A DNA stretch of 64,000 nucleotides from Branchipolynoe longqiensis (GCA_030323885.1 CM059197.1:28043178-28107177); one strand, 5' to 3'. Positions 41,490 through 52,437 are shown, counted from the first letter of the stretch. The notes: generated by a model from the letters alone, not told the origin. Program-made: numbers and translations.

Positions 41490-42320
41490 GGCGGTGTAGA
41501 TTGGTAGTGTGAGCGTAGTGATGGTTGACATTGGTTGTGTGGGTGTGAGGGAGGTCTAGATTGGTAGTGTGGGTGTAGTGGTGGTGTAGATTGGTAGTAT
41601 GGCTGTGGTTGTCGTGTATATTGGTAGTGTGAGCGTGGTGGTGGTGGTGTATATTGGTAGTGTGAGTGTGGTGGTGGTGTATATTGGTAGTGTGAGTGTG
41701 GCTGTTGTGTATATTGGTAGTGTGGCTGTTGTGGTCGTCTATATTGGTAGTGTCGCTGTGGTGGTCGTGTATATTGGTAGTGTGAGTGTACTGGTGGTAG
41801 TCTGAGTGTGGTGGTGCTGTATATTGGTAGTGTGGCTGTGGTGGTGGTGTATATTGATATTGTGAGTGTGGTGGTTGTGTAGATTGGTAGTGTGAGTGTG
41901 GTGGTTGTATATATTGGTAGTGTGAGTGTGGTGGTTGTGTATATTGGTAGTGTGAGTGTGGTGGTGCTGTAGATTGGTAGTGTGAGTGTGGTGTTTGTGT
42001 ATATTGGTAGTGTGAGTGTGGTGGTGGTGTAGATTGGTAGTGTGGCTGTGGTGGTCATGTATAATGGTAGTGTGAGTGTGATGGTGGTGTACATTGGTAG
42101 TGTGAGTGTGCTGGTTGTGTATATTGGTAGTGTGAGTGTGGTGGTTGTGTACATCACTAGTGTGAGTGTGGTGGTGGTGTAGATTGGTAGTGTGAGTATG
42201 GTGGTTGTGTACATTGCTAGTGTGAGTGTGGTGGTGGTGTAGATTGGTAGTGTGAGTGTGGTGGTGCTGTATATTGGTAGTGTGGGTGTGGTGGTGGTGT
42301 AGATTGGTAATGTCAGTGTG
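41490..42320 (+). repeat. 30-bp GT-rich satellite
   Basis: About 27 copies of a 30-base unit containing TATTGGTAGTGTGAGTGTGG. Unrelated in period to its neighbour at 39890-41110 but similar in G/T composition and strand. The complement reads as a stop-free HTHTTN/ThrLeuProIle repeat. Confidence 0.92.
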
Positions 42321-42599
42321 GCGCTTGTGGTTGTGAGGCGTAATGTGGTGAGTGACTGGCGTACCCCGGCGTTGTTGGTGTTCGCTGATGTAGATATAGT
42401 TGTTGAGTATGCGAGTGACAGACTGCTGTGACAGGGGAGACTGAGCGCAGAATAAGGGGTCGCCTAATACGTGCTGGCGGAGGTGATTAAGTAGCAGGTG
42501 TTGTGGTTTTGGGGGGTGTGGGGGATTTGGGTGGTAGCCTACCGAAGGTGTGTCTTCGTGAATGGGTGACTGCATGGGATATCGTGTCCTAACAACATT

Positions 42600-42850
42600 T
42601 GATGACTATGACATTTATACTTGTCGCTTCCTAGCCTGGCGCTATGTATTAATAGGATAGGGCAAGGATAGCTCAGTGTCAGGATAATGTGACTGAGTGG
42701 GATATCAGATCATGGAGCCGGCGGCCTGATTTCCCAGTGGGGCAGCACTATAAGGTTGTCATGAGTGCGCACTGCCACAAGTCGATACCCGTCGTAATAT
42801 GACCTTATATGTTGATGGGATGTAAAACTCCAACAACCAACCACCCAAAC
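42600..42850 (+). mobile_element. SINE-A, 5'-truncated
   Basis: Starts in the middle region (TTTATACTTGTCGCTTCC), intact GATAATGTGACTGAGTGGGA core, body and tail. Confidence 0.85.
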
Positions 42851-43177
42851 AACGTCTGAAATCTTATCAATATGAGTCACATCTTAATACTGCCCGACTA
42901 GATTCCATCGCTATCGGCCTGATAAATCAATATCTATCTTCACTGTACCCTAGGAAGCCCAATTGAGGTAATGTACCAATGCTTTGCTGAATGCAATTAG
43001 GTTTAGACTGAGCTAATAAGTGTTTGGTCTATGCTAATAAAGTAACAGCATCAGTTGATGTAGTGGCAACTAGCCATATGTGTGAATTAGTGGTTTGACT
43101 CAGTTGGGAATCGAACCCTAAAGCTATGCACAGGCAGTGTTAATAGTACCACCAATACTCCATGGTGGCCGTGCTAA
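42851..43177. other. No recognisable gene
   Basis: A degenerate box B-like GGGAATCGAACCC on the minus strand near 43110 could be a SINE head remnant; nothing else. Confidence 0.35.
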
Positions 43178-43231
43178 ATACTAGGTCATGGTGCCGGCGA
43201 CCAGGTTTCCCAGTGAGACAGCACTTTATAG
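43178..43231 (+). mobile_element. SINE-A body fragment
   Basis: TAGGTCATGGTGCCGGCGACC to GACAGCACTTTATA, immediately before a full copy. Confidence 0.6.
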
Positions 43232-43557
43232 GATGCGAATGAGTTGGAGTGTCCGTCTCCCATGCTGGTAGATCGTGGGATCGTGGGTTCGAACCTTGGT
43301 CGAGTCAAACCAATGACTTGAAAATTGGTGCTTGTCGCTTCCTAGCCAGGCACTTGGCATCATTAGGACCGGGCAAGGGCCGGCATGCTCAGTGTCAGGA
43401 TAATGTGACTGAGTGGGATACCAGGTCATGGTGCCGGCAGCCTGGCTTCCCAGTGTGACAGCACTATAAAGTCACCATGAGTGCGCATTGTCACAAGTCG
43501 GTATCCGTCCTGATATGACCTTAGATGTTGCTAGGATGTAAAACAACAACAAACAAA
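43232..43557 (+). mobile_element. SINE-A, alpha head, well preserved
   Basis: Head GCGAATGAGTTGGAGTGTCC, box B GGGTTCGAACC, exact core, body, and AACAACAACAAACAAAC tail. Only the first few head bases are missing. Confidence 0.9.
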
Positions 43558-43604
43558 CTAAAATGTGCAACACTAGATAGATACGAAGATGGATGTTGAG
43601 ATGA

Positions 43605-43765
43605 GATGTGTTACTTAAATATGATAGTGTAGTAGTCTGCATCGACAACTCAGACAGGGAACCACATAGACATGTGGGCATGGATATAGTGGTTGTATCA
43701 AGGAACCTAGGTAATGTAATGGTTAGCACTGTAGCCCTGGAATGGCAAGTGGTCTGGTCTTGCTT
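43605..43765 (+). repeat. tRNA-like repeat family, copy 3
   Basis: GGGCATGGATATAGTGGTTGT and GTAATGGTTAGCACTGTAGC are the shared landmarks with 36225-36345 and, inverted, 20390-20570. Confidence 0.45.
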
Positions 43766-43836
43766 GGAAATCTGCTCCATATTTCTAATTGTCATTACTC
43801 CCCCGACATTGGTGGTTTCTGTGGACTGAATCTCAT

Positions 43837-44515
43837 AAAGCTATGCACTGTTTGATTGGTTAATCTGCCATATCTATGTATATAAATAAGTACATTCAAT
43901 CAATGCATTGTTTGGTTGTTTAACCTGCCCTGTCTATGTATATAAGTAAGTACATACAAGCTATGCAGTGTGTGGTTGTTTAACCTGCCCTGTCTATGTA
44001 TATAAGTAAGTACATACAAGCTATGCACTGTTTAGTTGTTTAACCTGTCCTGTCTATGTATATATAAGTAAGTACATACACAATATGCACTGTTTGGTTG
44101 TTTAACCTGCCTTGTCTATGAATATAAGTAAGTACACACACCATATGCACTGTTTAGTTGTTTAACCTGTCCTGTCTATGTATATATAAGTAAGTACATA
44201 CAAGCTATGCACTGTTTGGCTGTTTAACCTGCCTTGTCTATGAATATAAGTAAGTACATACACCATATGCACTGGTTAGTTGTTTAAGCTGTCCTGGCTA
44301 TGTATATATATAAGTAAGTACATACAAGCTATGCACTGTTTGGTTGTTTAACCTGCCTTGTCTATGAATATAAGTAAGTACATACCACCTATGCACTGTT
44401 TAGTTGTTTAACCTGTCCTGTCTACATATATATAAGTAATTACATACAACCTATGCAATGTTTGGTTGTTTAACCTGCCCTGTCTATGTATATAAATAAG
44501 TACACTAAACAACTT
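43837..44515 (+). repeat. 60-bp satellite with alternating monomers (11 copies)
   Basis: The unit carries CTATGCACTGTTTGGTTGTT and TATATAAGTAAGTACATACA. Copies 4 to 10 alternate strictly between a TTTAGTTG/CCTGTCCTG/GTATATATAAG type and a TTTGGTTG/CCTGCCTTG/GAATATAAG type, so the working unit is a dimer of about 122 bases; the first three and the last copy are unpaired edge types. Confidence 0.92.
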
Positions 44516-45592
44516 ATTGTGGGGGTGGGTGGGTGGCAGTTTAAGGCTAGTCAGTGTCCTCCTTGTGCCCTTGTCGAAGTGAGCTCACTGCCACAGCACC
44601 TGGCCTTTTATAGGCTCGTACAGGTTAATTAGTTCAAAAAGGCATCTGCAGATGCCAGTCTGATTGTGTTTACTTAGGCTAATCAGGTTTTGTATCTTAA
44701 AAGTGAAGATAGGCGGCGCTGGCGCACAACACATATACTAATCATTTCTCGATAGGTGGCAGCATGCAGTCCTCCTTAGTTACTAGGACGGCTATGGCTG
44801 TCTCCGCATGACAAAGTACCCATGTTGCTGAGCATCACGGACAATTCATTAAGACACCATCAACAGAATCCATTCCTCCCAATACAGCAGCGAATCGACT
44901 ACGCACCTTCCTGCGCATCTCTTGTAATCAAATCAGACCAGTTAGACAATCCCAAGACATGCGCCGCCATAAATCTAACTGCACAATACAATCAGACAAA
45001 CATCCCTGCGGGTGATTCTCTTCGTGATGAAATGCCTCGTCCTGTTGTCACTTTGTGTCGGACCAGCAGTGCGCAAGGAATCAGTTCAGCTTTCTGTAAT
45101 GCACTCTGACTCGGGTGAGTTGGGGAGCGTGCGGTAGGCGGAGTTGGGGGGGGGGGGGTCCGGAGCCCTAAGGAGCTGTTTGTGACCTCTTGTCACGCTC
45201 CATTTGCTTACGTGGGTGTTGAGAAGTGCACTGTTATTAATGGCCAGGCTGGCAGTCTGTTACTCTGCTAATGCAAGTGTGGTCATAATGATGGATCGAG
45301 ATTAATGACTGCTGCATTGGGGAGACCTCCCTCCAACCCCTCCCTCCCTCCAACCCCTCCCTCCCTCCCACACACCACTACCGCACTCATACATAGAGAT
45401 GTGCCAGTTCTTCTTATGCAGTTGCACTGACTTAGACTACGAGTTGTTCGAATGCCTCTTCGTCAATTAACCTGACACTCATATTTGCTGTAGAGGGGGC
45501 AAACAAAAGACCTCGCCTCATTCTACTGGTTTGTTGGTGTATTTAATATGCATTCATGATATGAATTGCTTATTAACAAATTAACAGAACAC
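44516..45592. other. No gene; simple-sequence tracts
   Basis: GGGTGGGTGGGTGGC at 44522, a 10-G run near 45146, and CCCTCCCTCC at 45330-45368. The 95-codon frame at 44822-45109 has no recognisable domain. Confidence 0.4.
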
Positions 45593-45698
45593 CTGACGTG
45601 ATGGCCGTATCGATAGAGCGCAGACTCCCATTCGGAAGGTCGGGAGTTTGAATCCCTGTCGAGTCAAATCAATGACTTTCTAAATTGATACTCTCCAC
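45593..45698 (+). mobile_element. SINE-A beta head only
   Basis: GTGATGGCCGTATCGATAGAGC, CGGAAGGTCGGGAGTTTGAA and the start of the middle. The element is 3'-truncated here, which target-primed insertion does not produce, so a later deletion is likely. Confidence 0.65.
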
Positions 45699-46556
45699 AG
45701 TGATAATAACATTCACTTGATGTTTCTTTGTTTGGGTAAGATTGTGCACATCTTTCATATCATATATATCATGAACAAAAGAGATTGGAACAATAAAAAC
45801 AGATAATTTCTTTTAGATAATGAAGTGGACTTTGACATACTTATAGTATTTGCAATTTTTCTTTTAATATGAGGAGAATAATACATTAACTAGTTGTGTG
45901 TGGTACGATCTAATACATTAGTATCTAATATCAGTAAAGTGCTTAATTTATTTACTAAGCTAACAGTGATATATGTATGAACATGGACACAATACAAAGC
46001 AGGGCTCCATAATGAAATACCCAAGCCAGTATAACAAGGCAAATCTCCAACTGAGATGTAAGGATGTCCATTAGATATTTGTTTGCTTTTGGGGAGTTTT
46101 CAGTGTTGAGGGCTTTCATAGTTTGGTGTGTTGAAGGCTACAAATCTGCAGCACTGTAGGGGCAGCACTGAATGTGGTCCCACGCGGCCGCGAGTTGGAT
46201 TGTGGTGGGTAGTACTCGAAGACATCAGATGGGGAGCAAGGGGATGGGTCGGTGGGGAAGCACAAGGAGTTGGAGAGAAAAAGGTAATCCAGGAGCCCAG
46301 CCGCAATCTTGAGAGATCTGGGGGAGGTTGGTTGATTGTTGTTCTATGCCCAAGAAAGAATCAAAGCCATATATATATGTGAAATGGAGAACAGGCAAAT
46401 ATCTGCTGAAGAACCTTTGTCAGTGTAGATAACTCTTTAATCTACCCCCACCCCCTATTTTCTGGTACATAAGGCACACCTGGTATCCCTTTCCCCCACT
46501 GTATCATCAAAGCTCATTGTGCTACTTGTAAAGAGCAACTCACCTGTATCATGTAT
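45699..46556. other. No recognisable gene
   Basis: AT-rich first half. The frame at 46128-46382 shows no domain I recognise. Confidence 0.35.
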
Positions 46557-46875
46557 TCCTTACATGAAGGTGCTAGTAGATCGTGGGGTCGTGGGTTCGA
46601 ACCCTCGTCGAGTCAAACCAATGACTTAAAAATTGATACTTGTTGCTTCCTAGCCTGGCGCTCGGCATTATTAGGATCGGGCAAGGACTGGTTGGCTCAG
46701 TGTCAGGACAATGTGACTGAGTGGGATATCAGGTCAAGGTGGTGGTGGTCTGGTTTTCCAGTGGGATAGCACTATAAAGTCACCATGAGTGCACACTGTC
46801 ACAAGTCGGTACCCGTCCTAATATGACCTTCGATGTTGCTAGGACGTAAAACAAGAAACAAATCCTTACATGAAG
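46557..46875 (+). mobile_element. SINE-A, 5'-truncated, 13-bp target duplication
   Basis: TCCTTACATGAAG at 46557-46569 and exactly again at 46863-46875 enclose a copy beginning GTGCTAGTAGATCGTGGGG, with box B GGGTTCGAACCCTCG. It is clearly retrotransposed and relatively young. Confidence 0.92.
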
Positions 46876-47149
46876 ACTTCATTCATCTTAACCAGATACC
46901 CATATCTAATTGGTATTTGAGCTCTAAGCCAGTGGATATGCCCTGATAATGCCGAGCATCATTATACTGAGTACCTCATGGTTTTGATTAGTAGTTTGAT
47001 GATATCACAAAGGGAAGGAGCAGGTGGACGTCCATATATCGCAAGGCAGACACAACAAACATCATATTTACCTTACCTTACTAGCAGCTGAGGATAATCA
47101 TCAAGAAACAAGTTGACCTCAGAAGCCCTCAAACAATGGCCGAATGAAT

Positions 47150-47310
47150 TTTTGTTGTTGTTGTTGGTACATTAGTTGTTTAAGCAGGGGAAATTTCAGT
47201 CGCAGGCGATTGGTCTTCCTCATTCCACTGCTCCTTGCCCTATCCGAATAATGCCGAGCACCTGGCTAGGAAGCGACAAGTATCAATTTTTAAGTCATTG
47301 GTTCGGGAGA
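47150..47310 (-). mobile_element. SINE-A2 inserted into a SINE-A head
   Basis: Minus-strand alternative tail (TTGGTACATTAGTTGTTTAA, GCAGGGGAAATTTC) to the middle. A plus-strand head fragment AATGGCCGAATGA (47136-47148) precedes it, and the rest of a plus-strand SINE-A follows. Confidence 0.72.
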
Positions 47311-47311
47311 T

Positions 47312-47602
47312 AGGGAGATCGGAACCCATGTGGTCTTCGGGTAAAGTCAAACCAATGACTTAAAAATTGATACTTATCGCCTCCTAGCCAGGCGCTGCAC
47401 ATTCTTAGGATAGGGCAAGGACTGGTTGGCTCAGTGTCAGGATAATGTGACGGAATGGGGAATTGGGCCATGGTGCTTTCAGCCTGATTTCCCAGTGGTA
47501 CATATCTATGAAGTCACCATGAGTGTGCACTGTCACAAGTCAGTACCCGTCCTGATATGACCTTAAATATTGCTAGGATGTGAAACAACAACAAACAAAC
47601 TT
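47312..47602 (+). mobile_element. SINE-A body and tail after the insertion
   Basis: From the degraded box B (GATCGGAACCC) through GATAATGTGACGGAATGGGG to an AACAACAACAAACAAAC tail. Confidence 0.8.
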
Positions 47603-47929
47603 ACAGGAGAATACGTTGTTTTAATCGCATTTTATCATAATAATTGAGAATAATTAAAGCGTTGTTGGTAATCTTACGGCGTATTTAACGCTGCATGTTT
47701 TCCTTTGAATTAACTAATGATGGATTTATTCTGTTAGGAATAATTCATTCTACCGAATTGTTGTCTATTCCTTTTGTTGCTGTCAATCACACCTACTCCA
47801 CTGTAGTTTTCAAGTTAGCTAACGTGATATTTGATCCGAATATCCTGTCACATTGAGGCCGACTGCAGTACTGCGTACATCTCTCTTGCCATATACTATT
47901 TTGTTGTTGAGGTTTTACATTCTATCACC
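47603..47929. other. No recognisable gene
   Basis: AT-rich unique sequence. Confidence 0.3.
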
Positions 47930-48170
47930 AAACACGGTGGTCGAGTGCAGGAGATCGGGAGTACAATTTCCGGTCTAATCAGACGAATGGTTTACAAAAT
48001 TGATACTTGTCGCTTCCTAGCATGGTGGTTGGCATTAATAGGATTGGGCAATGACTGGTCGGCTCGATGTCATAATAATCTGATTAAGAGGGATATCAGG
48101 TCATGGCACTGATGGCCTGTTCTCCCAGTGGGGCAGCACTATAAAGTTGGTATGAGTGAACACTGTAACA
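47930..48170 (+). mobile_element. SINE-A, beta head, left part of split copy
   Basis: Head ACGGTGGTCGAGTGCAGGAG to body ACTATAAAGTTGGTATGAGT. The copy is split at CACTGTAACA and continues at 48781. Confidence 0.8.
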
Positions 48171-48780
48171 TCACACTTGCTATCCGGACCGCACTGCATC
48201 CATGCCTCTATCTATCTCCTCTCTGCTGGCCATCCTTCTCCTTGATATGTCTGAAAAGAGTTCCAGGAGGGGGAGCCCACCAGCATTTCACTTTCTACTC
48301 TTACTCTGACCATGTTTTTGGGTCGCTGGCTGGTCACCATAGAGCAATTAGACACGGTCCTTTGACTCAACTCTCCTCATTTCTCTTTCCTAGACTGTAC
48401 CCTTTTTTTTTTCCCAGTTATACTCCTCACACTGACCAGGAGAGTTGTGTGCATGGGTGGGGCCCTTTACCTTTACGTTTCTCTTGCATTGTTCTTGTTG
48501 CTGGAACGACCCTGCAGCCATTTTTACCCAGCTTTCCTCGAAACCCTTGCTGCTGTCTGCTAGATACAAGTGCTCAACTACCGCTGGACTGAAGAGATTT
48601 GGGGTCGCCCCAATACTTCGCCATTTCACGCTGTAAAGATGTCCCCAGCTTCTACAACCGTCCCTACTGAAGATTAATCTTCAACCAAAGATTGGGCCGC
48701 TTTATCGGAGCCTCTCTATAATGTTGCACTTCTGCAACCAGTAACCGTTGTAAGGTTACAAACAACCCCAAGCAAGCAAG
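48171..48780 (+). mobile_element. 610-bp insertion in SINE-A, probable LINE 3' end
   Basis: Flanked by CACTGTAACA (48161-48170) and CACGGTAACA (48781-48790), a 10-base target duplication with one change. The 3' end is a short AAGCAAGCAAG repeat as in many non-LTR elements. A plus-strand frame with CCWNDPAAIFTQ is reminiscent of the W-N-x-L-P motif at LINE C-termini, but it is too eroded to be sure. Confidence 0.5.
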
Positions 48781-48857
48781 CACGGTAACAAGTCGGTACA
48801 TGTCCTGATATGACCTTACATGTCACCAGCGCGTAAAACTCCAGCAAGCAACCAAAA
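48781..48857 (+). mobile_element. SINE-A, right part of split copy
   Basis: ACAAGTCGGTACATGTCCTG to GCGTAAAACTCCAGCAAGC. It completes the copy begun at 47930. Confidence 0.78.
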
Positions 48858-49169
48858 AACAACCTAACATATTTCCCGCCGTTCAGGGCTCCCATGGGGT
48901 ATTCTATAAATAGCACATGGTGTTTGAGGGAGTGATCCCCGAGCAGCTGGAACCGCAGAGCAGCTCAGGCGGGTTTACATACAACTACCGTAAACCAGCG
49001 CAACCTCTACGCTGGTTCCCTAAGCCACACACGGTGAATCAATGCACGGCGCAGCATCTACTCAACTATGAGGCATGCGCCTGATGCATCGTTGCTAATA
49101 AGCTAGCCTCCTTCTGGGCTAATTCTGATCGTGGGAGAATGATCAGCTACCCTATGTGTCTTTAATGAC
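48858..49169. other. No recognisable gene
   Basis: No motif recognised. Confidence 0.3.
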
Positions 49170-49519
49170 ACTCATTAGCGCGACCAGACGGGATGGCCGA
49201 ATGAGTTAGAGCGCCCGGCTCCAGTGTTGGCAGATCATGGGGTCGTGGGTTCGAACTCTGGTCGAGTCAAACCAATGACTTTAAAATTGATACTTGTCGC
49301 TTCCTAGCCAGGTGCTCGGCATTATTAGGATAGGGCAATGACTGGTGTGCTCAGTGTCAGGATAATGCGACTGAGGTCATGGTGCTGGCGGCCTGGTTTC
49401 CCAGTGGAAGAGCACTATAAAGTCAACATGAATGCGCACTGTCACAAGTCGGTACCCGTCATGATATGATCTTAGATGTTGGTAGGACGTAAAACAACAA
49501 CAACAAACTCATTAGCGCG
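49170..49519 (+). mobile_element. SINE-A, alpha head, full length, 13-bp target duplication
   Basis: ACTCATTAGCGCG at 49170-49182 and exactly at 49507-49519 bound a complete copy: head GGGATGGCCGAATGAGTTAG, box B GGGTTCGAACTCTGG, core (one change and a small deletion), and a tail ending ACAACAACAAAC. Best reference copy for element boundaries. Confidence 0.94.
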
Positions 49520-49599
49520 CCTAGTCTTGTGTTGGTTTACTGCTCACTGAAACATGAGAGGTCACGTGGCCTGTTGATTAATGCCTCAATTATCGCAAC

Positions 49600-50215
49600 A
49601 ATAACTCACCCCGAGCCTACCTTGCTCACTCCACTCCCACACCCACGCGCACCCTCACACCCACCCCCACCCCCAACCTCCACTCCCACCCCTCCCCTCC
49701 ACTCCACTCCCACCCCCATCCTCACTCAGACTCCCTTCCCAACCCCACTCCAACCCTCACTCCCACTCCCACCCCCCCCGCCACTCCCACCCCCTCCACT
49801 CCCACTCCCTTCCCAACCCCACTCCAACGCTCACTCCCACTCCCATCCCCCCCACCACTCCGGTCCTATCTTCCACTCCTTCCAACCCTTCCTCCCTCTC
49901 TCCCACTTCCTCCCCTCCACTCCCACCCCCATCCTCACTCCCACTCCCTTCCCAACCCCACTGCAACACCCTCTCACACTCAGCCCCGCTCCCAGCCCCC
50001 ACTACTTCCACTACATCCCACTGCCACCTCCCCCCCCCCCCCCCCCACACTTCCATCCCCCCCACTCCCTTCCCCACTACCGCCTCCACCCCCCCCACCA
50101 CCACCTCCACTCCACCCCACCTACTGCCATTCCCATCCCACCCCACCCCCACCTCCGCTCCACCCGACTGCCACTCACCCCCCACCCCCACTCCACCATC
50201 ACCCCACTCTCCATA
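49600..50215 (+). repeat. C-rich CCACTCCCAC low-complexity tract
   Basis: About 600 bases of C/T/A-only sequence built on CACTCC and CCCCAC words, opposite in strand to the G-rich satellites upstream. The open frames on both strands here (49529-50389 and 49757-50230) are composition artefacts. Confidence 0.85.
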
Positions 50216-50596
50216 TGCCATAGACCACATACCATTAACTTTGGACCCAACTTTATATCCCTGATGAATAAAGATAAACTAGAAGTTTCTGGAACACATA
50301 ATTTCTGTTACAAAATGGCGATAAGAAAAAGATGTCGTGTGGCAGATTCTATAGTCGAGACTCTATATACAAGTTTTATAGCTGAATAGGACACAAATCT
50401 TTATATTTCCTTTAGTGCTAATTCATCCATCGGAATAGTGGAGGTCCGATATTATTCTCGGCATCTCTCAGCATGTATGGAGTTATATTTAATACATTCT
50501 TAAGATTTGTATGAATCTAATTAAGACAGCAACTTACGGGTAAGTCTAGTTTAACTTTAATGTTGATGCAAAGGCAATGAGCTTGTTGGTTTAATC
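50216..50596. other. No recognisable gene
   Basis: The C-terminal 50 codons of the open frame running out of the C-rich tract look less repetitive but carry no known motif. Confidence 0.35.
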
Positions 50597-50735
50597 CCAC
50601 GGAGTAGACTATCGGGTTATAGTATTGGCAGCATGGCATCCAACTGGGGCAGAACTATAAAGTCGCCGCGAGTATGCCGTGGCATGAATCGGTTTATGCC
50701 CTCATCACATGGACCTATATATTTGTTTTACATTG
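50597..50735 (+). mobile_element. Degenerate SINE-A body
   Basis: GGGGCAGAACTATAAAGTCGCC and surrounding body bases; tail eroded. Confidence 0.5.
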
Positions 50736-50884
50736 TGGTGGATTTATTTTCCTGCCCGTAACGGATAAGTGCATAAACACTTGATTTCAGCAACGGCCAG
50801 TACTAGTCCAATTTGATGCGAATCTTTTTAATTTAGTTTTTGTGATAAGTTAGGTTTTCTTGTTCTTTCTTGTTTATGGGTTGT

Positions 50885-51154
50885 ATAAAGGTGTGGTAAC
50901 ATACATGTTAGTGGACATAGTTGAACGGAATAGAGGCTAACGTAGTTGAACGTAGTTGAACGTAGTCAAGCGTAGTCGAACGTAGTCGAACATAGTCGAA
51001 CGTAGTTGAATGGAGTTGAACGTAGTTGAATGTAGTTGAACGTACCAGCATTCATACTTCTCTAGTACATTCAACTACATTCAACTATGTTCAACTATGT
51101 TAGCATCCCCTATGTTCAACTACATCCACTAACGTGTATGTGGCCAGGCCTTAA
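50885..51154. mobile_element. M1-group MITE, GTAGTTGAAC interior
   Basis: The left end TAAAGGTGTGGTAACATACA and the complement of the right end TTAAGGCCTGGCCACATACA align, followed by GTTAGTGGA in both. The interior is a 10-base GTAGTTGAAC array (50948-51040) facing its own complement, so the whole element is close to a perfect fold-back. Confidence 0.72.
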
Positions 51155-51180
51155 ATGTGTGTATCTAGCAAACAGTCCAA

Positions 51181-51950
51181 AACCAGGGCCCGTAGTCATG
51201 TGCTGGTGCCAGGGCCTTAACCACGGCTATGGTAGCCCCACACGGCTAACAATAGAAAATCCATATTCATGTGCTTGTGCCAGCGCTATCCGCCGACCGT
51301 AGCCTAGGCTAAGCTACCCCACTTTCAAATCATGGGTAAGGGAGTAGTCCGAGAGGTTAGTGAGCATGTGTGGGTCTCAATCTATTCAATGCGATCATAT
51401 TTGACAGATTTAAATATGCAATAAGTGAAATTGAATCAAATTAACCCTAAAATCAAACCGTTATTAACACTGCCACTGCATTGGCGGCGTTATGCATATT
51501 GTCAAATCAACGAATGTAAAGTAAACAAATCGCCGCCGCCGCTTCGACCTCAATATCCATACTGTCGCATATCAACAAAATGCACATTGCCGCCACCACC
51601 GCCGCCACCGCTGCCACCGCATCAGCAGCAATATATTAGGCCCAAATCTATTCAATGCTATCATATGTAATAGAATTACATATGCAATAAGTGAAATTTA
51701 ATCAAATTAATTCTAAAATCAAACCGTTATTAATGCTCCCGCCGCATTGGCGGCGTTATTCATATTGTCAAATTGAGAGAATTCTCAAATCTATAAATAA
51801 ACTCACTGTTAGCTATCCACGGCGGCTTGGACATTGGTGAATACGACTTGACCTATTTCTCCAACCCGCCGTGAGCCGCGGATAGATACCCCAGAGCTAG
51901 CGTGTAGCACTGGCTACGCCTGGCACCACTACATGAATATGGGCCCAGGC
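51181..51950. mobile_element. Composite element with ~33-bp terminal inverted repeats
   Basis: Left CCAGGGCCCGTAGTCATGTG and complement of right CCTGGGCCCATATTCATGTA, both followed by TGGTGCCAG. A second left-type terminus lies at about 51258. Inside, a 130-base direct repeat (51379-51520 and 51648-51775, with TGCAATAAGTGAAATT and GCATTGGCGGCGTTAT) flanks GCC-rich triplet tracts. Confidence 0.6.
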
Positions 51951-52437
51951 TTTTACCTTACTCTGTGTTAGTCCATTCACCTATATAGTGTGTTTGAATT
52001 TCTGTTGTAACTGGTTAATTCCATTAGTTGCTAGTTAGGCCATAATGTCTAGTCATAGAGTTAAGCACATAGATTTCAACAAGTTTATATAGGTATGACA
52101 TTATATGTTGTTCAGATCTAAGCCCCCTCCCCCCCGAACAACAAAAATACCGGGCCTATAATTAAAAGTACAGCAGTACTGGCGTCTAATTGCGAATTGT
52201 CAACCTGTTTAGGTAACATATCTAACACTCCACCAAATACCAAATGAAGGCAGACCACCATTTCAACACAGCGCCAGGCGTGGCCAATCAATGTCCGCTG
52301 CGGGAATCTATATAACGATTGGCTCAAACACCTCCTAGCACCAGCAGATGTAATGTGTGTGGAACTAGCGCTAATTGTATGCCTCCGACACCAGCAGCGC
52401 GTTCCCGATCGGGGCGCTTCATGTAGTTAGTTTGACC
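51951..52437. other. No recognisable gene
   Basis: No coding motif. A C run occurs at about 52126-52135. Confidence 0.3.

Noticed and set aside
41486..42575. Two overlapping minus-strand frames of 242 and 278 codons
   Set aside because: Complement of the 30-base satellite; the period is a multiple of three so the frames stay open trivially.
43837..44515. CRISPR-like array
   Set aside because: Units are contiguous tandem copies with no unique spacers, and the sequence is eukaryotic.
49529..50389. A 286-codon proline-rich plus-strand frame
   Set aside because: Most of it is the CCACTCCCAC low-complexity tract, with an open frame on the opposite strand too.
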